From assembly GCA_021904315.1 (NCBI GenBank), contig CM038921.1:17768590-17832589 (forward strand): a DNA stretch of 64,000 nucleotides, given 5' to 3'. Source of the stretch: Sphagnum magellanicum. Taxonomy: Eukaryota; Streptophyta; Sphagnopsida; Sphagnales; Sphagnaceae. Of this stretch, positions 40,873 through 51,160 are shown piece after piece (the stretch's first letter is position 1; each line of letters starts with the position of its first letter). The position numbers and the translations under genes were made by a program. The notes beneath the pieces were generated by a model. That model made no database searches and was not told the DNA's origin. It was given only the letters and a program-made list of their open reading frames with translations.

Positions 40873-41252
40873 CATTTTTTTCATATCGAAAATTTTGCAA
40901 AATTTAACAAAAAATTAGTGAAATTAGTCGAATTTACACTTTTCAAAATTCCAAAATTTTCTCAATTTATTTGTTGAAAAATAATGAAATTTTGTTAGAA
41001 AAAAAAACATTGCTCCAAATGCAAAGTGATGGTGAAACTTAACAAAAATGATGTGATGAATGATCACAAGTCATTAGTGAGTGTGGTAAGTTAATGTGAT
41101 TAGATAAAACAATCCATATAAATTGTCAATCTAGGTATAGATAAGTCTTTTTTTGTGGGAATATTTAAAGGGAGAGACAAATTGTTTACAGTTTCAGTCA
41201 CCGACAAAATTAGGGTTAGACAAATGCTTATGGTTTAAGCGCCAAGAAAAAC

Positions 41253-42038
41253 AAGGGGTGTGTCACACCGTGGTCTTGCCATTTACATTAAAATGTATCT
41301 TAAGGCAAAAGTAGAATTATGGAAACTCAAATATTTCACCATGCAAAAATAATATAATCTTAAAAAAAATCCTCTAAAAGAAACCAAAATACTTCAAGAT
41401 ATCAAAACTCTATGACTAATCTCAAGTTTCAACACAAGCCAAAATATCATCTTTCAAAATTCCTCATATGAAAATAGACCTATTACCTAGCCAAAATCCA
41501 TTAAGCTACTATACTCTATAATGAATCTAAACACAATATTCTTGCCTTGGTAGGCAAGGCCAAAAATCCAATTTAGTGCACAACCATATTGATACCTAGG
41601 TTTTATGGCTATATCACATACAAACTGATTGTTAACTCGCAAAGCTGTTTTCTTTATTGGTATAGCCATAAACCCTAGGTATCAATACGGTTGTGCACTA
41701 AATTGGATTTTTGGCCTTGCCTACCAAGGCAAGGATATTGTGTTTAGATTCATTCTAGAGTATAGTAGCTTCAAGGGATTTTGGCCCCTATGTAATAATA
41801 ATAGGTCTATTTTTACATGAGGATTTTGGAAAGATGATATATTTTGACTTGTGTTGAAACTTTACATTAATTAGTTATAGAGTTATAATAATATCTTGAA
41901 GGATTTTGGTTTATTTTGGAGTGTTTTTTTCAAGATTTTATTTTTGCATGGTGAAATATTTGAGTTTCCATAATTCCTACTTTTGCCTTAAGATACACTT
42001 TAATGTAAATGGCAAGGCCATGGTGTGACACACCCCTT
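41253..42038. repeat. 786-bp near-palindrome built from two family R copies
   Basis: The left arm 41253-41613 and the right arm 41661-42038 are reverse complements over almost their whole length, separated by a 47-nt loop (41614-41660). Each arm contains a full family R element (41253-41563 plus; 41711-42038 minus) and, inside it, about 50-70 bp of extra shared sequence (AATCCAATTTAGTGCACAACC through TTTATGGCTATA) not present beside other copies. Arms differ by small indels. The two similar open frames on opposite strands (41487-41669 and 41629-41820) are mirror translations of this palindrome. A transcript would fold into a long double-stranded hairpin. Confidence 0.9.
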
Positions 42039-43095
42039 CTTTGTGTAAGGTAAAGCCCAAGGACAAGGGTGCTATCAGAATAACTCTGCTTGTTCAAGGA
42101 AGAGCCAAGGCCAGGCCTAGTGCCAAAAAACAGGTGATTTTGTGTGTGGTGAATTTTCGTGATTTTGTGAAAAAAAAATTTCAAAAAAGAATATTCTGTC
42201 ACAAATTGCCTTTTCTTTTCTTTTTTTCTGAAAAAATTGCCAAAAATAAAAAAAGAAACTCAAAAAATATGCAAAAATTTGTCACAATTGCCTACAATAT
42301 GAAATGATACTTAAGACTGTATGCTTTCATATTTTGAATATTGTCAAATTTGGCTAAATATATTGGACTATTGCCACTTGAACACCATCACAAAATTGGC
42401 AAAAAATAAAACAATTCCAAGAAAACACTAGGAAATAGGAAATTTCTCTAAGTGGTTTACTTATATAGGTACCACTCAGTGTTTTTCTTTAATTGGAGAA
42501 TTTTCTTTTCAGAATATGAAAAAAAAGAGAGAGAAAAAAAAGAGTTTTAGGGATTTTCCTCTCATTTAAAGAATATAAAATTAAAAAAATTAGCCACTTC
42601 TAGACCTATGCTCTTCCTAGGTCGCCGCTTGTAAGAACACTTTTCTAAAAATGTTACACCCCATGTAGGACACTCACCATCTAATGCTAATTAATCAGAT
42701 CCTTGCCAGAAAACCTACTTGAGGAAATTGAAAAAAAAACCGGTGGTATCACTTACATCTATTCATTAGGAAATTTGAATTTGGGGAACCAACCTTGGGA
42801 ACCCTAGGTTCAAAAGTGAATAGGTTCGTTCCCAAGGTTCCCAAAACTTTGGGACCCCTAAAGCCTCCAATTAATTAAGCCCCCGAGTTAGTTTGTTTTA
42901 GTGTTAAGTAGCCTAGTTCTTTACCTTTTTTTTGGTGAGGAACCTCCGGTTCTAGTTCTAACAAAGATAATTAGACCAATTTCTATTCTAATTCCAGTTC
43001 CACACATAAATGGTTCATTACATTGTAATGGTTATGAAACCGTTGAGGGTTGACAAGTTTCAAGTGTTTTCAATCTTGTCTAATCAACAACTTAA

Positions 43096-43492
43096 GAGCA
43101 TCTCCAGCAGTGCTGCTCAGTACGTATGTGACCCTCCAAAAATGTTTTTCACATCCAAGTTTAGTTATTTAAGTTCTTGCAACCCCACCCATAAAACTGA
43201 AACTGGGACAGCAAACAAACAGGTGAGGGGAGTACTAATAGCAAACCACCTGGACCAATCATTATTATGGTGGGTCAATCAGAAACACTCCTCTGCAGCA
43301 GTTAGATTATATTCATTATAGGCGTCTCTCTGCAGGTGCACAGGCAGCAGGGTTACGAGCCACCACTGCAAAAGTGTGCAATTTTGTTGATCAAAAACCC
43401 ATATTTCGGACTCAAACCGACATGTTTTGACTTTTTTTCATTCAATTTTGCTGTTCAGGTTCACATAGTGAGCACCACTGGAGATGATGCTC
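43096..43492. mobile_element. MITE with GAGCATCTCCAGCAG-type ends, 397 bp
   Basis: The left end is GAGCATCTCCAGCAGTGCTG and the right end ACCACTGGAGATGATGCTC. Immediately inside, GTATGTGACCC and GGTTCACATA are complementary as well. The flanks are TAA and TTA. Termini starting GAGCATCTCCA are a recurrent type in plant MITEs, probably PIF/Harbinger-like, though the superfamily is not proven here. No protein is encoded. Confidence 0.65.
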
Positions 43493-44496
43493 TTACTCTT
43501 TTGAATTCATTTCTTTGCAGATGGAAATATTTGCACAAGTACTTGTATTCTGCAAAACTTTGTAGATTTGATTGATGTCTCTTGTGACCGGCTTTGACAA
43601 AAATCCAAAGCCAGGACTTGGGTGCCCAGGCTCCGAATATCAAACCCATAGCTTTACTTACATACATACGGCTTTACGACATATGGGTTTATTTCCTCAT
43701 TATGTAACCATCATTCTCAGATTTTTTGTAGTCGATTCAAGTTCACACATGATAAAGGTGTTGGCCATGGGCTTTATCATGTTTGGGCCCTATACTCGGC
43801 TCAGGCTCTCCGCCTCACACGAGCTCTTCTTTGGGTAAGCTGCAATGTTAGGGGAACCAAACGTTTAACTAAGTTAATAATACCTCTCATCACACAAGTT
43901 TGCAGAGTCCTTTGGGGGCAAGTAACCTAATCCATGATCATTTTTCAGGATATCCTAACCTTGGTAACTGTGCTACTTTGGGGCCATTCTCTTTTGGAAA
44001 AAAAGGTGTTTCTAGACTCCAGTTATGCTTCACTTAATGGACACGGTTAACCTATATTTGAAGGTGCTTGACTGGGCCCCCAACAACAATTTGGTCCCAC
44101 AAATATCCGGTCCGGTCCCAAAATGATGATGACAACGTCAACAAAACAAAGTGAAATGTGATCAAACCACCCTCTTTGAAGTTTGGGCCTCAAGATTTCC
44201 GGAGGTTAGAACCCACCCGGAAAAGTGCTTGAGTTTTGGGTACCATAAACCTTTCCCCAAGTTGGGCTTGAAACTTGCACCAACTTGAAAGAATTTCAAC
44301 CCTTTGTGGCCGAGCAAAAGTGGCTTGTCCCTCATTTAACCTTTGACTTACTAGAATGATGCCAAAAACATGCTCAAAACATGACTTTCAATACTTGGGA
44401 AAGCTTCAAGCGAAAGCTTGAAACCCTTAGCTTTTCACTAAGTGTGGATGGGGGGGGGGGATTCCATTTTTGTAGGAGTGTTCTTCATTGCTAAAA
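43493..44496. other. Intergenic stretch of higher GC
   Basis: No coding region was supported. It contains an 11-base G run at 44450-44460. The sequence is less AT-rich than its neighbours and may be retrotransposon-derived, but I could not find LTR ends. Confidence 0.4.
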
Positions 44497-44588
44497 GTGG
44501 ATGTTGTCATTTTGTATGTAGTGAATGTTGTCATTTGTAGGAGTGAATGTTGTCATTTGTAGGTAGTGAATGTTGTCATTGTGTGTAA
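44497..44588. repeat. 22-24-bp minisatellite, four units
   Basis: The unit is GTGAATGTTGTCATTTGTAGGTA. Units start at 44497, 44521, 44543 and 44566 and differ by 1-3 bases. Confidence 0.88.
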
Positions 44589-45915
44589 ATGGATTAATAA
44601 AAGTTCTTTTTTGCCCCCCGTTTTTAAGGGAGGTTTTGAGGGCAAGGTGTGGCGGTAGTACATACTACATAGGTTGTGCAAGCAAAAGCACTTACTTTGT
44701 AGGTTAGGTGAAGTGCATGACACATAGTTCTTGTGTCCCATTGACGGAGGCACCCTCTTATGATGATGCCCTCATCTACCGATATATAGGTAAAGGCCAA
44801 ATAATGCAACAAGAAGTTGGGTATCTTTCTCATGGAAGAAGAAGAAGAAATTGGGGTTTGTATAGGGGATCGACCACCCAAGCAAGGTCCAGAGCCCCAT
44901 ACCCTAGGGTTGTTGGTTGGTACATGGCAAGGATTTTTCATTTTCTTGAGTTTGTTCTTCCATTCTTGGGAGCGGGTTCTTCCATTTTCTGCAGATTTTG
45001 GCCGTAGAAAAAAGAAGAAGAAATGTTTTACAACATCTTTGTAACACTTTGCATTTTGAGATTCAAAACTTTTAGGGTTTGGGTGTTTTGATTCCCAAGC
45101 TTTTATCATGTGAACCCTTTGTTTGTAGTTGGAGCAACCCAGATTCTATCTAAAAATGTCTATTTCTTGGCCGACCAGCTAACCTTTAAAAGTGACATGA
45201 TGGGTCACAATTATGTCATCAGCCCAGTATTGGGCTGGTTTATTATTGTATATCAACTTCATATATAGCCTATGATATGAGTATATTGAAATATATGAGT
45301 ATATGTAGTGAGTCACAAGAAAACTAATATCAATGAACTATTGAACATAAATATTGCTATTACTTTAAAAACACATTGTACCTTCAAAGTACTCAATTTC
45401 AAGTTCAAATCAATTCCAACAAAAATCATTTCAAGCTGAGGAAAATTATTAGCACAAAAATGAAATCTATTATTTTTTCTAGATCAAAATGTATCCAAAT
45501 GTTTTTAGTAATTCATCTTTTGACATTCAAAACTCTAACAATAATATCCACCACACCAAATTTTAAGGTGTACTCTTCCCCCTTGAACTCACACCAGCCA
45601 TACAACAACAACAACAACAACCAAGGGCAACTAGCAATGAGGAAATAAAGTACCTAGTAATCTAGCACATTGATCCCATTAGATAGATGTTGGGTAGTCT
45701 CCTAAACAATGTTAAGCTTTGGAATTCTCATTCGTGCTTAGTCCATTTGATTGGCGACCCCATGCTTTTATGGTAGGATACATGAGATTCATATCATCCT
45801 CAATACCATTTACATTTACCATATAACCACCACGTTATATTATTATACAAGACCACAAACAAAAACACTTGTCAAAGATGGGTGACAATCCACCCAAGAG
45901 TTTGTTTGTTTGTTT
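44589..45915. other. Intergenic stretch, no gene accepted
   Basis: Open frames overlap on both strands between 44620 and 45110 (up to 161 codons), but none shows a domain or consistent codon pattern. An AAC-repeat tract lies near 45605-45625. Confidence 0.4.
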
Positions 45916-46214
45916 ACCTTGCCTTGGATATTGTGTTTAGATTCATCATAGAGTATAGTAGCTTAAGGGATTTTGGTCCCTAGGTAATAATAATAGGTAT
46001 ATTTTTATATGAGGGTTTTGGAAAGAAGATATTTTGGGCTTGTGTTGAAACTTGAGATTAGTTATAGAGTTTATAATATCTTGAAGGATTTTGGTTTCTT
46101 TGAGAGGATTTTTTGAAGATTAAATTTTTGCAAGGTGCAAATATATATTTGAGATTCCATAATTCTTCTTTTGCCTTAAGATAGCTTTTAATGTAAATGG
46201 GTGACACACCCCTT
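45916..46214 (-). mobile_element. Family R dispersed element, copy 7
   Basis: This is a near full-length reverse copy running from ACCTTGCCTTGGATATTGTG to GGGTGACACACCCCTT. The terminal GGTGTGTCACACC palindrome is shortened and the CCTTGCCTTGGTAGGCAAGG end is partly lost. Confidence 0.72.
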
Positions 46215-46564
46215 GTTTGGTTGTTGTTAGAGTTTGAGGGATACTTGTTGGTTTGCCATGAACTACCCAACTTAATTAATACTAATCAGCCAAACTGGTG
46301 CAAGTTATGCCTAATGAAAGTTGTTGTTAAGTCAACATGCATGTAGTAAGTATGTTATATAATTGTTGTGGGCTTTTTCATAATGGAGCACAACACAACA
46401 CATTTGATGTTCAATGTCTTCCTCCCTAGTGAAAAGAGTAATTTCACTTCACATTTTACTTACCCACATTTTATTGACACATTAATTAATGATCCTCCTT
46501 ATTCAAAGGGACTGACTACTAATTAAGATTATTATTTATACTCAATCCAACCAAATCCAAACTG

Positions 46565-46746
46565 ACCCCCCCCCCAAAAAAAAAAGTCCCCAAAATCTTT
46601 GTCCAAAGTAAGTAAAAGTACCTACCGACCTTTCTATCACCTTGGGTTGAAACAAACACTTACACTTAAACCATGGTGAAAACCCTAAGTTTTTTTGTAG
46701 GTATGTTCTAACCATGGTAGTACCATCTACCACCAAACCCTAAAGC

Positions 46747-46779
<33 letters not shown>
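46565..46779. repeat. Poly(C) tracts, including 32 uninterrupted C
   Basis: A run of about 10 C lies at 46565-46574 and a run of 32 C at 46748-46779. Confidence 0.9.
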
Positions 46780-46781
<2 letters not shown>

Positions 46782-47132
46782 ATCTTAAAAAGTTGGCCCA
46801 CTAAGAGTGAGTAAGCTACTCCAAGACCCTCAAGCCCCCTCCCCCCAAAAACAAGACAAGCATAGGCTAAGTTAATAGGTACCCATCATATAATGGGCAA
46901 GTACCTAAGTTGGAAGAATTAGGTTTTTTTGGGGGGAAGATTCCATTTCAAAATAAAAGAAATTTCCAGAGAGAAGAAGTCTAAAAGATTCTCACAGTTT
47001 GTGCACAAAAGAAAGAAATTGTTCTATGAAAAATAAATTTCTGGCGAAAAATTTCAACATTTTTGAAAATAATATAATTTATGCCTTGTGCCAATTCACA
47101 AGGGGTTTTTTTTTTTTTTTTTTGGCAGGGTC

Positions 47133-47850
47133 GATGTAGCTGAAATGGTAATCATCCATAAGAAGATCTAGCCAGATTTGGCTCCGTATTAGATAAAGGC
47201 CAGGATCCTTTTATATTCTTGTTAGCTACCTACTGGAACATATCACCCAAATCTGACGATTTGGATTTATTTTTTCTTTGTAATGACACACCCGATGTTG
47301 CTGAAATGGTAATCATCCATAAGAAGATCTAGCCAGATTTGGCTACGTATCATATATTGTAAAGGACATCAGGATGAGAAATGAAAGCACAAAAAAAGAA
47401 GGCCACGATCCTTCTATATTCTGGTTAGCTACCAACTGGAACTTATCATCCAAAGCCTTGGTCGAGGGCATTACCAAAGTCGAGCCTGCACTTGGCTTTT
47501 CTATCGCCTTGTGCACCTTTATTTTGCTACACAAAATCTGGCAAATGTGGGCCATTTTTTTTTTCTCATGAGAAATCCTTTGTATAGGTTGAATCAAAAT
47601 CATATATGATTTAATTTTGACCTATACAAAAGGATTTTTCATGGAAAAAAAAAAAAAAACAGGCCCAAATTCGCCAGATTTTGAAAAATAAAATTCCATT
47701 TGGCAGATTTGAATGATACTATTTTCTAGGTAGGTAGCCAGGAATATGAAAGGCTTGTGTGTGTGTGTGTGTGTGTTTTTTCTACTTTCATATCTAGTAT
47801 GTAGCCAACAAATTAGGCTAAATTATTTTCTAGATGATCGCCACTTTGAC
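47133..47850. mobile_element. Family C foldback element with central palindrome
   Basis: The left part carries GATGTAGCTGAAATGGTAAT, CATCCATAAGAAGATCTAGCC and AGATTTGGCTACGTAT, tandemly duplicated with a 161-bp period (copies start at 47133 and 47294). The centre is a palindrome at 47532-47683, with arms of about 75 bp meeting at ATCATATATGAT. The right end, on the opposite strand, carries GTGGCGATCATCTAGAAAAT and GGCTACATACTAGATATGAA, which resemble the left end of the related copy at 56266. It looks like a non-autonomous inverted-repeat transposon; no target duplication was identified. Confidence 0.6.
47755..47776. repeat. (TG)n microsatellite
   Basis: This is about 10 TG units followed by a short T run. 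Confidence 0.9.
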
Positions 47851-48804
47851 AAAATGGCTAAAAGAAAGAAACCCTGTGCTGCTGCTGCTGCGTAAGGGAG
47901 TCGTCGCCGTCGTCGTCTTCGTCGTGGTCAGGGGAGGTCCGCCGGCAGCGTGGTGGCAGTTGTCGTCGTTGCAGCAGGAGAGCGGGGGTGGTCCCTGTCT
48001 GCCTGCGCTTCTTCCGCGTCGCCTGCTTATTATCTTGCCATTATCCATCAACCCCCGCCTCCTCCGGCTGCTGCTGTTGCTGTTCCTCCTCTTTCTCCTC
48101 CCCCTCCTCCTGCTGATGATGATGATGACGACGATGATGATGTTACTCTTCTGCTAGTACACCAAGTGTACACTTCTTCTTCTTCTTCTTCTGCCCATAT
48201 TGCCCTTTTCTTCCTCATCACGCAACCTCCAATGCGGTACAAAACCTGGCCTCCTCCGGCTGTTGTGGATACCCCTGCCAATTTTGCCTCTCTTCTGTGT
48301 GCTGCTGATGCAGATCCTTCATGATGGAGGGAAGTGGGGGTGGGGTGGGGTGCGGTGATGATCCAGTAAGTTAGGTGGTGTTTGCCAGAGAGACAGACAC
48401 AGACGGTGGCAGTTGACGTGTGTTTTTTGCTGTCGTGGGCTTTGTTTTGTTTTTTGGTTTGCTTGCGTCCGCGAGAAAGAGAGAGAGAGAGGCTTGCTTT
48501 GGAGAAGCGATCATCATCATCATCATCCGAGTTTTCTTTGGAGAGGGGTTGAGTGTAGATGAAGGGAGTAGTAGTGTGCTGGAAGATGCCAAACAAATCG
48601 TTCTTCATCTCTGATCTGTGGCCTGTTTGATCCTTATGTGGTGGGAGGAGAAGAGAGTGGAGCGAGGTTGTGATCGTGGTCAGGATCGTCGTCGTGTTCG
48701 CAGCAGCAGCAGTTGCACAATTTTGGTTTTCTCTTTTGGTTTTGGAGCGGAGATCCCGTGAGTATCAGCAATCCTCTTGCTCTCGCTGGCTCGCTGGCCA
48801 CAGA
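47851..48804 (+). promoter_or_regulatory. GC-rich promoter/5' leader of the DUF506 gene
   Basis: Composition switches abruptly here from AT-rich to GC-rich and CpG-containing. The block is built of imperfect trinucleotide repeats: CTG/CTC/CGT/GTC types at 47876-48120, GATGAT at 48114-48140, CTTCTT near 48174-48195, a GA tract near 48474-48490, ATCATC at 48508-48527 and CAGCAG near 48702. The stop-poor repeats leave open frames on both strands encoding homopolymeric Pro, Ser, Asp or Gly runs; I take these as artefacts. It probably holds the promoter and a long 5' UTR, possibly with upstream ORFs. The transcription start cannot be located from sequence alone. Confidence 0.55.
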
Positions 48805-50780
48805 ATGCCAGGGCTTCGTTACCAGGGAGCAGCAGCAGCGATCAACAGGACCAACTGGGCAGCAGGATCCACATTCGACAGCGGTGACATGCACTTGCCT
48901 GTTGCTGCAGCTGCCAGTGTATTGTCCTGGGAATGTCTTGCGGATTTGAGAGATGGGTCGTCGGCGCAGACCATGCCCGTCGTCGTCGCGGGAGAGCCTC
49001 CTCTTCTGCCGTACGTATCGTCTTCGTCCTCGCCCAGGCATAATCCAGCGGGTGGTGGTGGTAGTTGTCCAGCCCCCCCGCAGCAGCCGCCTCTGCTGCC
49101 GGGAGCGGCTGCCGCTGCCGCTTGGATGCGTCGAGACTTTGGGCCGCAATCCTCCTCCACCAAACATTTGCTGCTCAACAGTTGCAGCGCCGCTGCGGGT
49201 GTCGCGTCGTGTGTTGCCGCTGATGGGAGTAGCGAGTCTAGCGACGATCTAGCGGTTATGGTGCACGACTTCATGGAAAACGATTGTGGAGACCTCGTCG
49301 ATCACAGCGACAGCGATTGCGGAGGATCCCCTGGCAGCATGAAGCTCTGCGAGAATCTGCAGGTTTTTGCCAAATTCCAAACCCCCAAATTATTCATCCT
49401 CAAGAAGCACGGATCGCAGCAGCAGCGGATGCAGATCCAGGCTCTTGAGAAATCCTACAAGATTCTGAAAAATTCCTGTTGATTCAGTTCTGAACTGCTC
49501 TTGTCTGCAGTGTTCTCTTCTTCTTCTTCTTCTTCTTCGTCTAAATGCGTTGCTACAAATGGGTATTCTTCAGGAAAGTACAAAACCAATTGAATGAAAT
49601 GCAAAGATTATGTATGTGTTGGTGCAGGCCTTGGCAGCAGTCCATGATTTCTCCTTCTTCTTCTTTTAAACGAGTTGCTGCAAATGGGTATTTTCAAGGA
49701 AAGTAAGAAATCCATTGATTGAAATGCAAAGATTCTGTATGTGTTCGTGCAGGCCTTGGCAGCAGCCCATGGCTCTTCACTAGAGAGGGAGCTTCTGATG
49801 GATGTGAAGATGTCAGTCCTGGCCATCAATGAAAACACAGATTTGATGTGCAACTCAGTTGGCAAGGAGTGTAAAGGAGGATGCACCAAGCGCTTTGTTG
49901 TCAAGTGTTTGAAGGCTTCAGGGTACAATGCAGCAGTTTGCAAATCTCGCTGGCAATGCTCTGGCAAAGTTCCTGGAGGTGATCCTCTCTTCTCTTCATG
50001 GCTTCAGCTTCTTGTGACATCTGTGCTCAGTGGATGACGGATGGCCTGTTGCTTGCTTGAAGAGGTGACCAGCAGATGGGGCTTTTGTAGCTTGGATTCA
50101 AGAGCATGCATGCCCCTCCATAGGAATCATCTGTCAAGAGTTATGTTTGGGAAAACAATGGATGACATCTGGGGAGAATGTGGGACTGTTTGTGCACATC
50201 ATCTGTATTGTTTTTTCTAATGATAGTAAACCCTAAATTTTCTGCAGGGGAGTATGAGTATATTGATGTCATGTTTGATGAAGAAGAGGAATCTGGAGAG
50301 AAAGAATCCAGTGACCGCTACATTGTGGACATTGACTTTCAAGCACAGTTCAAGATTGCAAGGCCAACACAGCAGTATGAGGCTGTGTTGAAGTCTTTAC
50401 CAACAGTCTTTGTGGGTACAAGCACCAAGCTGAAGCAATTTCTGGAAATTATGTCTGATGCTGCAAAAGTTTCCTTGAAGCAGAATGCCATGCACCTTCC
50501 ACCATGGCGCACGCTTGACTATATGAGCGCTAAATGGTTCTCCAATTTTGAAAGGAAGAGCAAGGATCTTCTGATGTCACCAATGTTCACTGGACCGTGT
50601 AGTCTTCATTGGAGGGACAATCAGTTAAACCTAGTATCCTCTGAAGCAAAGCTGTGTGGTGAGCAGCTTCGACGCACTAAGGTATCTCTTCTTGCTGAGG
50701 TGAAGGGCTCTCCACTGTCCAATCTTCCCTGTGGACGGAACAGTAGAGCAAATGTCATACTGAAGAGAGGCATTTTGTAA
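48805..50780 (+). CDS. DUF506 / PDDEXK-like family protein, three exons
   Basis: Exons are 48805-49362, 49753-49978 and 50248-50780. Joined, they encode 438 residues. Introns are GT-AG with phases 0 and 1. The start ATG (MPGLRYQG) is the first ATG in frame; the open frame further upstream has only a GTG. Residues 147-158 (DDLAVMVHDFME) match the acidic N-terminal motif of the family. The PD-(D/E)XK-like core has GYNAAVCKSRW (243-253), GEYEYIDV (262-269), RYIVDIDF (285-292), FKIARPT (296-302), MHLPPWR (343-349) and YMSAKW (353-358). The family (PF04720) is plant-specific. An Arabidopsis member (RXR1) is reported to limit root-hair growth, but function here is not known. Exon 1 is GC-rich with Ala, Ser, Pro and Gly runs; exon 3 is normal. 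Intron 1 has a duplicated acceptor. Confidence 0.93.
49517..49777 (+). repeat. 125-bp tandem duplication spanning the intron 1 acceptor
   Basis: A CTT-rich tract, GTTGCTACAAATGGGTATT, GAAATGCAAAGATT and GTGCAGGCCTTGGCAGCAG occur twice, offset by 125 bp. Both copies include a 3' splice site: AG at 49626-49627 (decoy) and AG at 49751-49752 (used in the gene model). Using the upstream acceptor would read ALAAVHDFSFFF and then a TAA, so only the downstream one keeps the protein intact. Confidence 0.88.
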
Positions 50781-51160
50781 AATTGAGGCAAAGTCTATCA
50801 ATTGGCACAAAGTGTTCCAAAGCCAATGGAAGATTGAGACTGTGAGCTTATTATGAAGGTGTATCCAGCTGATACTATGTGTGCACCCATCACTCGCCTG
50901 ATACAAGCATGCAGAGTTAGTGGTGATTTTGAGATAAGAAATGCAAGGATCACAAGAGGAGAATGTGGCTTAGTTAGAACTAAGCCTCCGGCTAGGAAAC
51001 ACAAACTGTATTGAGATCATGAATCTATTTTTGGAGGTTAGATTGGACTGGCGTCTGCATCAAACCATTTTCTATGAGTCTTGTTCATAGTTTTTGAAGA
51101 GGTTTCTCTCTATCAGATCTGGAAAAAGGGGGGAATAAAACAAAAAAATTGCCATACCTA
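50781..51160 (+). other. Probable 3' UTR of the DUF506 gene
   Basis: No open frame continues after the TAA at 50778-50780. An AATAAA polyadenylation-type signal lies at 51134-51139. The exact cleavage site is not known. Confidence 0.5.

Noticed and set aside
41487..41820. Two open frames on opposite strands encoding nearly the same ~40-residue peptide
   Set aside because: They are mirror translations of the palindrome arms, not a duplicated gene.
42784..42843. Inverted GGGAACCAACCTTGGGAACC / GGTTCGTTCCCAAGGTTCCC hairpin
   Set aside because: Real but short and isolated; I could not connect it to an element or a gene.
44624..45109. 161-codon minus-strand frame
   Set aside because: It contains a homopolymer-derived Phe run and Ser run, no domain, and equally long frames overlap on the plus strand.
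47950..48324. 124-codon plus-strand frame with Pro and Asp runs
   Set aside because: It is low-complexity translation of trinucleotide repeats with no domain; more likely promoter or 5' UTR.
48048..49274. Long minus-strand open frames (186, 177 and 151 codons) opposite the DUF506 leader and exon 1
   Set aside because: They translate to homopolymeric Asp, Glu, Ser, Gly, Thr and Arg runs from GC-rich triplet repeats. The plus-strand frame has a recognised protein family and splice sites.
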